From Oceaniferula flava (GTDB lineage: Bacteria; Verrucomicrobiota; Verrucomicrobiia; Verrucomicrobiales; Akkermansiaceae): a stretch of DNA of 64,000 bases. Both the position numbers and the translations under genes were made by a program. The stretch lies in the NCBI RefSeq assembly GCF_016811075.1, contig NZ_JAFBGL010000010.1, positions 87,947 to 151,946 of the forward strand. Reading direction: 5' to 3'. The notes under the pieces are model-generated. The model was given only the letters and a program-made list of their open reading frames with translations, did no database searches and was not told the origin of the DNA. Shown here piece after piece: positions 24,462-32,273 of this stretch. The stretch's first letter is position 1, and each line of letters begins with the position of its first letter.

Positions 24462-25493
24462 GTGAGCGAAACACGTATCATCGATGCCTCCGATCCAGCG
24501 GAGCAAAATAAAGTCGTGCAAGAGGTCGTCGATCTCCTTGCCGCCGGAGAAGTTGTGGCCCTGCCTACGGAAACCGTTTACGGTCTAGGCGCTGACGCCC
24601 TCAACCCGGACGCCGCCGCCAAGGTGTTTGACGCCAAGGAAAGACCCTCGTTTGACCCGCTGATTGTGCATGTGGGGTCCTACGAACAGGTGGATGAGGT
24701 GGCCGAGGTGCCTGAGGATCTGAAGGAAATCGTCGCCAAGCTGATGAAAGCCTACTGGCCCGGCCCCCTGACGCTGGTGCTGCCGAAAAAAGACTGCGTG
24801 CCGGACATCGTCACCAGCGGACTGCCAACCGTGGCGGTGCGAATGAGTGCACACCCGATCATGAAAGCGGTGGTCCGCGCTCTTGGAAACCCGATCGCGG
24901 CGCCGAGCGCTAACCGATTTGGCCGAATCAGCCCGACCTCTGCCTCCGCGGTGGAAAAAGAACTGGGTGGCCGCATCCCTGCCATTGTTGATGGCGGTGC
25001 CTGCCGCGATGGCTTGGAGAGCACCATCATCCGGCCCGAGGCCGGGGAAAAACGCCCGACGCTGCACATGCTGCGCTCCGGTCCGGTGACCAAGGAGATG
25101 CTGCAACGCTTCGGCCGAGTGGAACGCCCCAAGCGCAATCGCTCGAACGAGGCGCCCGAAGCTCCCGGCCAACTGGCCAATCACTACGCCCCCGTCACGC
25201 CGCTGCGCCTGCTCAGAAGCTTTGCCGATTTCAAGCCTGAGGAAGGCAAAAAATACGGACTGCTCAGCTACTGTGGTGCAGAGAAGGCCGGGTTCATCAA
25301 TGCTTACGATTGGGCACAGGTGGAGGAGCTTTCACCTGGCAATGGCAAGCTGGCCGAGGCCGCCGTGCGCTTTTTCTATGTCCTGCGTCAGCTCGATGAA
25401 AGTGGCGTCGATGAAATCATTGCCGAGCCGGTGTCAGAAACTGGACTGGGTGTGGCTATCATGGACAAGCTTCGTCGCGCCAGCATCCGTTAG
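24462..25493 (+). CDS. Threonylcarbamoyl-AMP synthase (Sua5 type)
   Basis: 343 residues, so the long Sua5 form. It makes threonylcarbamoyl-AMP for the t6A37 modification of ANN-decoding tRNAs. The YrdC domain shows VVALPTETVYGLGADALN, KERPSFDPLIVHV, YWPGPLTLVLPKK, TVAVRMSAHP and AAPSANRFGRISPTSA; DGGACRDGLESTIIRPE closes it. The linker PGQLANHYAPVTPL leads to the C-terminal Sua5 domain (about 240-343). The start codon is GTG at 24462 with no upstream Shine-Dalgarno. Confidence 0.94.
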   Translation: MSETRIIDASDPAEQNKVVQEVVDLLAAGEVVALPTETVYGLGADALNPDAAAKVFDAKERPSFDPLIVHVGSYEQVDEVAEVPEDLKEIVAKLMKAYWPGPLTLVLPKKDCVPDIVTSGLPTVAVRMSAHPIMKAVVRALGNPIAAPSANRFGRISPTSASAVEKELGGRIPAIVDGGACRDGLESTIIRPEAGEKRPTLHMLRSGPVTKEMLQRFGRVERPKRNRSNEAPEAPGQLANHYAPVTPLRLLRSFADFKPEEGKKYGLLSYCGAEKAGFINAYDWAQVEELSPGNGKLAEAAVRFFYVLRQLDESGVDEIIAEPVSETGLGVAIMDKLRRASIR

Positions 25494-25550
25494 GCGGCTG
25501 ACTCAATTGCGCCATCAATCACGTTCCCAACTTTAAGACCCCATCCCTCC

Positions 25551-27602
25551 ATGCTCCGCGCTTTGATGCAAGTATCCGGCTTCACCGCCATCAGTCGGGT
25601 GTTAGGTTTCTTGCGTGATATTCTGATTGCCCGCTATCTGGGCTCAGGGCTGTTAGGCGATGCCTTTTTCTCGGCCTTCCGTTTTCCCAACCTCTTCCGC
25701 CGCATCTTCGGCGAGGGCGCCTTCAACGCCGCCTTCGTGCCGATGTTTGGTCGTCGATTGGAAAAAGATGGCGAAGAGGAGGCGATGAAGTTCGCCTCGA
25801 ATGCGTTCTCCACTCTATTAGTCGTGCTGATCGCGCTGACCATCGTGGCGATCCCATGTATGAAATGGATCATGGGCGCGGTGGTGCCCGGGTTTAAGGC
25901 GAAGGTGGAAATGCCGATTTCCTCCGCGGCAGGGGAGGCGAGCGAACGTTTCTCGGTGCGTGTCGATGGCATGCGCGATGTCTATCTGACCGTGCCGGAG
26001 CAGAGTGTCGATGGTCTGGACGGGGCCTACACGCTGACGAACCTGCATTTCGTCGAGGAAAAGCAGCGCGAGTTTCTGCAGTTCTTCGGCACCGGCGAGC
26101 GAGGCTCTGTCGCAAGTCTGCAAGAGGTCACAGCCGAATACACGGCTCAGGAACAGATCCGGGCGGAGAAGGATCATCGCGAACCGAATCCAGCCACCCA
26201 ACATCTGCTGCCGAACGCGGCCGAGGCGTCAGGTGCGGCGACCGAAGCCGACCAGTCGCGCTGGGTGATTGGCGGCAATGGTCAGGCGCGGATTCGACTC
26301 CCCAAGGGGCACGACTACGGCTGGTTCGAAGGGGAGCTGGTGCGCAGCGGAGTGCCTGATTCCGTGTTGCCCATGGATGCCAATGGCCGTGCTCCAGAGC
26401 TGCAAATTTACCGCAACCACCCGGACACTTTTGACCTCACTGTTAGGCTGTCTCAGATCACCTTTTGCTATCTCTTGTTCATGGCTCTGGTCGCGCATCT
26501 CAGCGGCACCCTGAACACCTTCAAGATCTTTGGAGCCCCCGCGGCCGCACCGATCCTGCTGAACCTGGTTTTCCTCGTCGGACTCGGGGTCTTCGTCGCT
26601 GGAATGAAATCCGAGCTGCCCGCCCATGTGCTGGCCTGGTGTGTGGCGGTGGCGGGCTTGCTTCAATTCATGATGCTCTACGGCGCGTGTCGGAAAAATG
26701 GTTACCACATCCGGGTGCAGAAGCCTGTGTTTGACGGCTCGATCAAAAAGTTGGTCCTGCTCATGGGGCCGGGCATTCTTGCCGCCGGAATTCAGCAGAT
26801 TAACTTATTGGTCGGTGGCGTTATCGCCTCGTTCAAGGCGGGGGCGATTTCCTGGCTGTATTATTCCGATCGCGTCTACCAGCTGCCACTCGGCATGATT
26901 GGCATTGCGCTCGGGGTGGTGCTCTTACCCGAGGTCACCCGACTGGTGCGGCGTGACGACATGCAAGGCGCCTCCGACAGCATGATGCGAGGCATGGAAC
27001 TGGGACTCATCATCACGCTGCCGGCTGCGGTCGCCATGATGGTCATCCCTGTGCCGCTGATCAGTGTGCTGTTCCAGCGGGGTGAGTTCACTGCCGAGGA
27101 TGCGCGCCAGACGGGCATGGCGCTGCAAGGATTCGCTCTGGGGCTGCCCGGCTATGTGCTGATCAAGGTGCTTCAGCCCGGCTACTTCGCCCGTGAGAAC
27201 ACCCGCGCGCCAATGATCATGGCCGGCATCACCGTGGCGGTGAACATCGTGGTAAGCTTACTTTTATTCGGGCCGTTTGGGCATGTTGGCATCGCCATTG
27301 CCACCACCGTTTCCGCCTGGGTCAATGTGGTCTTGCTGTCGCGCGGCTTGCGCGGTCTGTTGCATCCCGGCAAAGCGTTCATGGGCAAGCTGCTGCGCAT
27401 CATCGCCGCGAGTGCGGGGATGGGCGCCTTGGTCTGGCTGGCATATCAAGCGGTGGGCTCGTGGTTTGACGAGGCATTCATTCAGCAGTGCATCGCTCTC
27501 GCGCTGCTCATTGGTCTGGGGATCTGCACCTATGCGATGATGATTCTGGCGATGAAGGTGACCAGCGTGGCGGAACTGAAAGCCGGCTTCCGGCGCGGCT
27601 GA
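25551..27602 (+). CDS. murJ: Lipid II flippase MurJ with a large inserted loop
   Basis: 683 residues against about 510-520 in typical MurJ. MurJ flips undecaprenyl-linked peptidoglycan precursor across the inner membrane. Helix 1-2 signatures (SGFTAISRVLGFLRDILIARYLG, FFSAFRFPNLFRRIFGEGAFNAAFVPMF) and later helices (GTLNTFKIFGAPAAAPILLNL, LLMGPGILAAGIQQINLLV, LPLGMIGIALGVVLLPEVTRL) are all present. Between VVPGF (about 115) and the helix FDLTVRLSQITFCYLLF (about 294) lies an extra, charged, non-membrane segment of roughly 178 residues. It lies downstream of the Sua5 gene with 57 bp between. Confidence 0.94.
   Translation: MLRALMQVSGFTAISRVLGFLRDILIARYLGSGLLGDAFFSAFRFPNLFRRIFGEGAFNAAFVPMFGRRLEKDGEEEAMKFASNAFSTLLVVLIALTIVAIPCMKWIMGAVVPGFKAKVEMPISSAAGEASERFSVRVDGMRDVYLTVPEQSVDGLDGAYTLTNLHFVEEKQREFLQFFGTGERGSVASLQEVTAEYTAQEQIRAEKDHREPNPATQHLLPNAAEASGAATEADQSRWVIGGNGQARIRLPKGHDYGWFEGELVRSGVPDSVLPMDANGRAPELQIYRNHPDTFDLTVRLSQITFCYLLFMALVAHLSGTLNTFKIFGAPAAAPILLNLVFLVGLGVFVAGMKSELPAHVLAWCVAVAGLLQFMMLYGACRKNGYHIRVQKPVFDGSIKKLVLLMGPGILAAGIQQINLLVGGVIASFKAGAISWLYYSDRVYQLPLGMIGIALGVVLLPEVTRLVRRDDMQGASDSMMRGMELGLIITLPAAVAMMVIPVPLISVLFQRGEFTAEDARQTGMALQGFALGLPGYVLIKVLQPGYFARENTRAPMIMAGITVAVNIVVSLLLFGPFGHVGIAIATTVSAWVNVVLLSRGLRGLLHPGKAFMGKLLRIIAASAGMGALVWLAYQAVGSWFDEAFIQQCIALALLIGLGICTYAMMILAMKVTSVAELKAGFRRG
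25899..26432 (+). other. Inserted soluble domain in MurJ
   Basis: The stretch coding for residues 117-294 of MurJ. It is polar and charged, includes a region with alternating beta pattern (ERFSVRVDGMRDVYLTVPEQSVDG) and an Asp/Glu/Gln-rich middle, and falls at the loop between helices 3 and 4, which faces the periplasm in MurJ structures. Reading frame and base use are continuous with the rest of the gene, so it is not a frameshift. Confidence 0.75.
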
Positions 27603-27666
27603 TTAGCTGGAAGATATCGATTTTTTTTCCTGACAAAGCGCGCTCAGGAACCGAGTATCAGTCATC

Positions 27667-28437
27667 ATGATTTCTACACCATCACGTTTCCTCACTCTCG
27701 GCCTGGCTGGCCTCGTATTGACCGGTTCTGTTAGCGCGGAACCTGCCAAGAAAAAGGTCGTCACACCGAAACAACCTTGGAGCGACTACCGGGTGCACGA
27801 CACCGAGCGTCCCCATCCGGAAAAGGTCAAGACCGCCGGCGCCATCACCACGCCCGCACCGGCCGATGCCATTGTCCTCTTCGACGGCAAAAACACCGAG
27901 GCCTTTACCAAAAATTGGAAGGTGGAGGACGGAGTCATGATTGCTTCCCCAGGGAAAAACCTCACCAAACAATCCTTCGGCAGCATCCAAATGCACGTCG
28001 AATGGAGAATCCCCGCTGGCCGCAAGGTTCAGGGGCAAGGCGGCGGAAACAGCGGCATTTTCATGATGGATCGCTATGAGGTCCAAGTGATGGAAAGCCA
28101 CACCAATGTCACCTACGCCGATGGTCAGGCTGGTGCGCTCTACGGTCAGACGCCACCACTGGTGAACGCGTCCGCTCCCCAAGGTGAATGGCAAAGCTAC
28201 GACATCATTTTCGAAGCTCCCGTCTACGGCGAAGACGGCATGAAAACTCCCGCCTACATCACCGTGATCCACAATGGCGTGGTGGTGCAGCAGCATCAGA
28301 AATATTACGGCCCGACCGTTTTCAGAAAGGTAGCGAGCTACCCGAAAACACACCCGGAAAAAGCCCCCATCCAGTTCCAGTGGCACGGTGACCCGATCGA
28401 ATACCGCAACATCTGGGTGCGCGAGCTGAAGAAGTAA
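27667..28437 (+). CDS. DUF1080 secreted protein (3-keto-disaccharide hydrolase type)
   Basis: 256 residues with a signal peptide (MISTPSRFLTLGLAGLVLTGSVSAEP). The beta-jelly-roll domain shows PADAIVLFDGKNTEAF, FGSIQMHVEWRIPAG, GNSGIFMMDRYEVQVMES and QFQWHGDPIEYRNIWVRELK, the standard DUF1080 pattern. Members are abundant in Verrucomicrobia and Planctomycetes and belong to the concanavalin-like fold; some hydrolyse 3-keto-glycosides. No sugar oxidoreductase is adjacent to define the substrate. It starts at ATG 27667, 64 bp after murJ. Confidence 0.88.
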   Translation: MISTPSRFLTLGLAGLVLTGSVSAEPAKKKVVTPKQPWSDYRVHDTERPHPEKVKTAGAITTPAPADAIVLFDGKNTEAFTKNWKVEDGVMIASPGKNLTKQSFGSIQMHVEWRIPAGRKVQGQGGGNSGIFMMDRYEVQVMESHTNVTYADGQAGALYGQTPPLVNASAPQGEWQSYDIIFEAPVYGEDGMKTPAYITVIHNGVVVQQHQKYYGPTVFRKVASYPKTHPEKAPIQFQWHGDPIEYRNIWVRELKK

Positions 28438-28472
28438 TCACACGCTCTGAACCGTCACATCGCTCGGCCCGT

Positions 28473-29225
28473 TCATACCAATTTTTGGATGAGCAGGCAG
28501 AGGGCGATGATGATGGTGGTGCCTAGAATTTTTTGCATCGTCCGCGGCTTGAGTGATGTCGCCCCAAGCGCGGCCCCGAGCATTCCTCCCACCGCCACCG
28601 CGATCATCAGCGGATAGTAGTCGAGCAGGCTCACCGAGTGATGATGCAGTCGGGCAATGAGGCCGGTGATGGAGTTCAGCCAGATGAAGATGGCGCCACT
28701 GGCCGCGGCTTGTTTTTCCGTGCCCAATCCAACGATCAGGATGAAGGGAACGAGGTAGATCCCGCCTCCGATGCCGACCACCCCCGCGATAAAGCCCAGC
28801 AGCGCACCCGCGATGAGGCTGAGTGCGAGCTTTTGCCAGCCCTTGAGGTTCCAGCTGAGGGAGGTTTTTTGGTAAAAGAAGATGCGGATGACGACAATCG
28901 TCAGCGAGGCGAAAAGAATCCCGTAGAACACACCCTTGGGAAGGTGGAGCGATCCTCCGAGGTAGGCCATCGGCATCGAGGTGACCAGGAACGGGGTGAT
29001 GATTTTCCACGATGCGTGCCGGTGCCTGATGAACTGGTAGCTGCCGGCGGAGGTGACGATGAGGTTCAGCGATAGCGAGATCAGGGGGATGGCCAGCGGG
29101 GCGACTCCGGAAACGGCCAGCAGTGCCGTGTAACACGAGCCTCCTCCCAGGCCGACGGATGCACTGCAGTAGGAGATGCAGAGAAAAACAGCAGCTAACA
29201 GAAGTAGGGTGGAGATGTCAGGCAT
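28473..29225 (-). CDS. TSUP family (TauE/SafE) membrane permease
   Basis: 250 residues with about eight hydrophobic helices in two similar halves. The first half contains SVGLGGGSCYTALLAVSGVAPLAIPLISLSLNLIV and the second contains GVVGIGGGIYLVPFILIVGLGTEKQAAASGAIFIWLNS; the repeated glycine-rich entrance motif is the family hallmark. These proteins export or import sulfonates, sulfite or other organic anions. The start MPDISTLLL at 29225 is chosen because longer in-frame extensions lack any membrane character. No sulfur-metabolism neighbour is seen. Confidence 0.86.
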   Translation of the reverse strand: MPDISTLLLLAAVFLCISYCSASVGLGGGSCYTALLAVSGVAPLAIPLISLSLNLIVTSAGSYQFIRHRHASWKIITPFLVTSMPMAYLGGSLHLPKGVFYGILFASLTIVVIRIFFYQKTSLSWNLKGWQKLALSLIAGALLGFIAGVVGIGGGIYLVPFILIVGLGTEKQAAASGAIFIWLNSITGLIARLHHHSVSLLDYYPLMIAVAVGGMLGAALGATSLKPRTMQKILGTTIIIALCLLIQKLV

Positions 29226-29368
29226 GGCGCAGTGTGGATGCGAGCAGTGTTCACGGAGATTTGAAAAAGAACAGCAGAACATCGACGGGCGCGGGGGAAA
29301 GTGGCCTGCGGATGTTTTTCGATCTCGGGGTTGCAGAATGACGCTTGCTCGGCATCTTCTCCGCAACG

Positions 29369-30436
29369 ATGAAAGATTCCATTCTACTACAAGCAACCCG
29401 CATTGGCGCATGGCAACTCCCCAACCGCCTGGTGATGGCGCCACTGACCCGCTGCCGCGCCAGCGAAGGTCGGGTGCCCAATGCCATGATGGCCGAGTAT
29501 TACGCCCAGCGCGCATCGGCCGGGCTGATCATTTCAGAGGCAACCTCTGTGTGCCCGATGGGCGTGGGCTATCCCAACACGCCGGGGATTTGGTCAGAGG
29601 ACCAGGTGGCTGGCTGGAAGCTGGTGACCGATGCCGTGCACGCTGCCGGTGGCCGCATCATTCTCCAGCTGTGGCACGTCGGCCGCATTTCTGATCCGGT
29701 CTATCTCGATGGCGCGCAGCCCGTGGCTCCCAGTGCCATCGCCGCCGAAGGGCATGTCAGCTTGATCCGACCCGAAAAGGCCTTCGAAACTCCCCGGGCG
29801 CTTGAGCTCGATGAAATCCCCGCCGTGATCGAAGCCTATCGCAAGGGGGCGGAGAATGCCAAGAAGGCGGGCTTCGATGGGGTCGAACTTCACGGTGCCA
29901 ACGGCTACCTTCTGGATCAATTTTTGCAAAGCAGCACCAACCAGCGCGAAGACGCGTATGGTGGATCGATAGAAAACCGCGCCCGTTTGATGTTGGAAAC
30001 GGTGGACGCCGCCATCTCGGTCTGGGGCGCTGATCGGGTCGGCTTGCACCTGGCTCCCCGCTGTGATGCACACGACATGGGCGATGCCCATCCTGAGGAA
30101 ACCTTCGGCTATGTCGCACGCGCGATGAAGCAGCGGGGGATTGCCTTTCTCTTTGCTCGCGAAGGCATGGAAGAACCTCGGCTGGGACCGATGCTCAAGA
30201 AGGAGTTCGGCGGTGCCTTTATCGCAAACCAAGAGCTGTCGTTTGCCGATGGAGAAAAGCTCGTCGAGGCCGGCGAGGCCGATGCCATCTCATGGGGGAA
30301 ACGTTTCATCGCCAATCCGGATTTGGCCGAACGCTTGCAGCAAGGAGCCGAGCTGAACGAGCCTCAGTCGGAAACTTTTTACGGTGACGGCCCGGAAGGA
30401 TACACCGATTACCCGAGCCTTGACGGCGCTGTCTAG
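29369..30436 (+). CDS. Old Yellow Enzyme family NADH:flavin oxidoreductase
   Basis: 355 residues. FMN-dependent ene-reductases of this family reduce activated alkenes and nitrate esters. Visible are NRLVMAPLTRCRA, AGLIISEATSVCPMGVGYPNTPGI, QLWHVGRISDP and the HxxN pair in VELHGANGYLLDQFLQSSTNQREDAYGGS, followed by GADRVGLHLAP. The C-terminal AISWGKRFIANPDLAERLQ is typical of the NemA/XenB-like branch. ATG 29369 is preferred to an in-frame TTG at 29345. It is divergent from the TSUP permease. Confidence 0.92.
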   Translation: MKDSILLQATRIGAWQLPNRLVMAPLTRCRASEGRVPNAMMAEYYAQRASAGLIISEATSVCPMGVGYPNTPGIWSEDQVAGWKLVTDAVHAAGGRIILQLWHVGRISDPVYLDGAQPVAPSAIAAEGHVSLIRPEKAFETPRALELDEIPAVIEAYRKGAENAKKAGFDGVELHGANGYLLDQFLQSSTNQREDAYGGSIENRARLMLETVDAAISVWGADRVGLHLAPRCDAHDMGDAHPEETFGYVARAMKQRGIAFLFAREGMEEPRLGPMLKKEFGGAFIANQELSFADGEKLVEAGEADAISWGKRFIANPDLAERLQQGAELNEPQSETFYGDGPEGYTDYPSLDGAV

Positions 30437-30481
30437 GCAGGCGTTATCGAAGCAATATATCCCTCTAACAATCCCCTTGAG

Positions 30482-30844
30482 TCAGCTCGTTGACAGTTGA
30501 CTCAGGGGAACACTGAAACCAATCAAGAAAAAGAGCACCGCACCGAGTAGGATCATCCAGCCCATCGTGAGTGCTGCAATGAAGCGGCTTTGGTGCTGGT
30601 CGTTTTTGGCCAGGAAAATTAAAGCAGCTACGAGGACAGCAAGATAGAACAGAGCGGCAAAGGTGAAGCCGCCCGAGCTGCTGGCGGTGATGACCATCTG
30701 CGAGATGAGTGGCAGCACGAGCTCTTCCTGCTCGGCTAGGGCAGTGAGCTTGGCTCCGAACGATGCCAGCGTCGTTGCTGCGACCAAGTGCGCGAGTAGC
30801 AAGGCTGCGGTGGCACCGACGCGTGTGATAAGCGACTTACTCAT
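30482..30844 (-). CDS. Small four-helix membrane protein, unknown
   Basis: 120 residues with four hydrophobic stretches (about 11-30, 43-60, 63-79 and 92-112). No motif is recognised. Its ATG overlaps the TGA stop of the sulfatase gene by four bases (ATGA at 30841-30844), so it is probably translated by coupling and belongs to the same operon. It is the last gene of that operon. Confidence 0.72.
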   Translation of the reverse strand: MSKSLITRVGATAALLLAHLVAATTLASFGAKLTALAEQEELVLPLISQMVITASSSGGFTFAALFYLAVLVAALIFLAKNDQHQSRFIAALTMGWMILLGAVLFFLIGFSVPLSQLSTS

Positions 30845-32256
30845 GGGGTGAAAAATTGGGATTCTAACTGAGCTGCGACTTTTTGAGTTTGCTCGCTGTT
30901 AGGGGTTTCGGTTTCCGGGAAGCGGAACAAATTGTAGTCGGTCGCTTTAGACTTCGATGTTTGGCGAGTGAGGCGGTAGCGGTCGGTCCGTAACGACTGC
31001 GATCCTTTCCAGAACGATCGAGCGATACCGTCGCTCTCCGCCGTCGCGACTTTCAGTTGCGGAGCGAGTGAGGCTCCATCGAGTGTGTTAGGTTTAACAA
31101 CCCCAGTGAGTTCGCACAGGGTGGGGAAAATATCGATGGTCTCGGTGATGGCATCGGCCGCTGTTCCGGCTTGCTTCATTTCAGGAGAGCGAATGATGAG
31201 AGGTGAATGCAGAGCTTCCTCGTAGAGATTGTGTTTTCCCCAGATACGGCGCTCGCCAAGGTTCCAGCCGTGATCGCCCCAGAGCACCACGATGGTGTGA
31301 TCCTTCTGGCCTGATTGTTCCAGGGCGTTGAGAATTTTTCCCACCTGGGCATCAACGTAGCTCACCGACGCGTAGTAGTGGCGGCGGACGTGGGCGGCGT
31401 AGGCGGTATCCTCGCGCGGGTCTTTTTCCTCATGGCTGTAGCCCCCCAAGAACTCACCGCTCTTGCTCCAGGTGAGTGAGCGTTCGGGTTTCTCCGGATG
31501 CTGCACGGGTGGCAGGTCTTTGCCCTCGTAGAGATCCCAATACTGCTTGGGCGCGGTGAAGGGGAGGTGCGGTTTGATCAGGCCCACGGCTAACAGCCAT
31601 GGCTTTTCTTGCTTAGCGAGCTGGCTGATGTGTTCAAGCGCCGTGTTGGTGATCAGTCCGTCGGGGTAAAGGGTGTCCGGTCCTTCTTCGATCTCGATTG
31701 CGGGAGATTTTCCCCGGCTGCGCGGCACACCGTGAGCGAGCCCATGCATCGCACGCTGCGGCGTTTTCCACTCGCCACTGGGCATCAAGTGCTGATCCCA
31801 GGCGCCCGGCATTTCCACTTTGCTAGGATCGTTCCATTCCTTGCCCATCAGTCCGCCCGGGTGGTGGCTGACCTTGCCGATGGAGATGGTGGTGTAACCG
31901 TTATCTCTGAAGGTCTGGGGGAGCGTGGTCGTGGACTGCGCTCTTTTGTGAGCTGCGGAAATAGCACCATTTCCCAGGTCGGCCCCGGTCCTCGGGTAGC
32001 GACCGGTGAGGAGGGCGGCGCGGGAAGCCCCGCAGGTGGGGACTTGCACGTAATGCCGACTGAACAAGCGCCCTTGCGCAGCGAGCCGGTCAATGTTCGG
32101 CGTGTACATGTGCTCCTTGCCATAACAGCCCAATTCAGGGCGTAGGTCATCGACGCAGATGAAGAGAATGTTCGCCTTCTGCTCCGCGCTCAGAGTGAGT
32201 GGAGCGAGGAAGAAGAGCGAGGTGACGAGACGTTTCAGGGGGCTGGTGAATCGCAT
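30841..32256 (-). CDS. Secreted sulfatase, iduronate-2-sulfatase-like
   Basis: 471 residues. The signal peptide is MRFTSPLKRLVTSLFFLAPLTLSA. The formylglycine motif is CGASR at Cys75-Arg79 in VPTCGASRAALLTGRYPRTG, the C-x-A-x-R form that requires a maturation enzyme. Metal-binding VDDLRPELGCYG at the N-terminus and HPLIP-like LIKPHLPFTAPKQYWDLY plus LWGDHGWNLGERRIWGKH are typical of the iduronate-2-sulfatase/choline-sulfatase branch. It likely removes sulfate from marine polysaccharides in the periplasm. It lies 17 bp downstream of the VWA gene and overlaps the next gene. Confidence 0.93.
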   Translation of the reverse strand: MRFTSPLKRLVTSLFFLAPLTLSAEQKANILFICVDDLRPELGCYGKEHMYTPNIDRLAAQGRLFSRHYVQVPTCGASRAALLTGRYPRTGADLGNGAISAAHKRAQSTTTLPQTFRDNGYTTISIGKVSHHPGGLMGKEWNDPSKVEMPGAWDQHLMPSGEWKTPQRAMHGLAHGVPRSRGKSPAIEIEEGPDTLYPDGLITNTALEHISQLAKQEKPWLLAVGLIKPHLPFTAPKQYWDLYEGKDLPPVQHPEKPERSLTWSKSGEFLGGYSHEEKDPREDTAYAAHVRRHYYASVSYVDAQVGKILNALEQSGQKDHTIVVLWGDHGWNLGERRIWGKHNLYEEALHSPLIIRSPEMKQAGTAADAITETIDIFPTLCELTGVVKPNTLDGASLAPQLKVATAESDGIARSFWKGSQSLRTDRYRLTRQTSKSKATDYNLFRFPETETPNSEQTQKVAAQLESQFFTP

Positions 32257-32273
32257 GAGTAATGGGTGATCGG

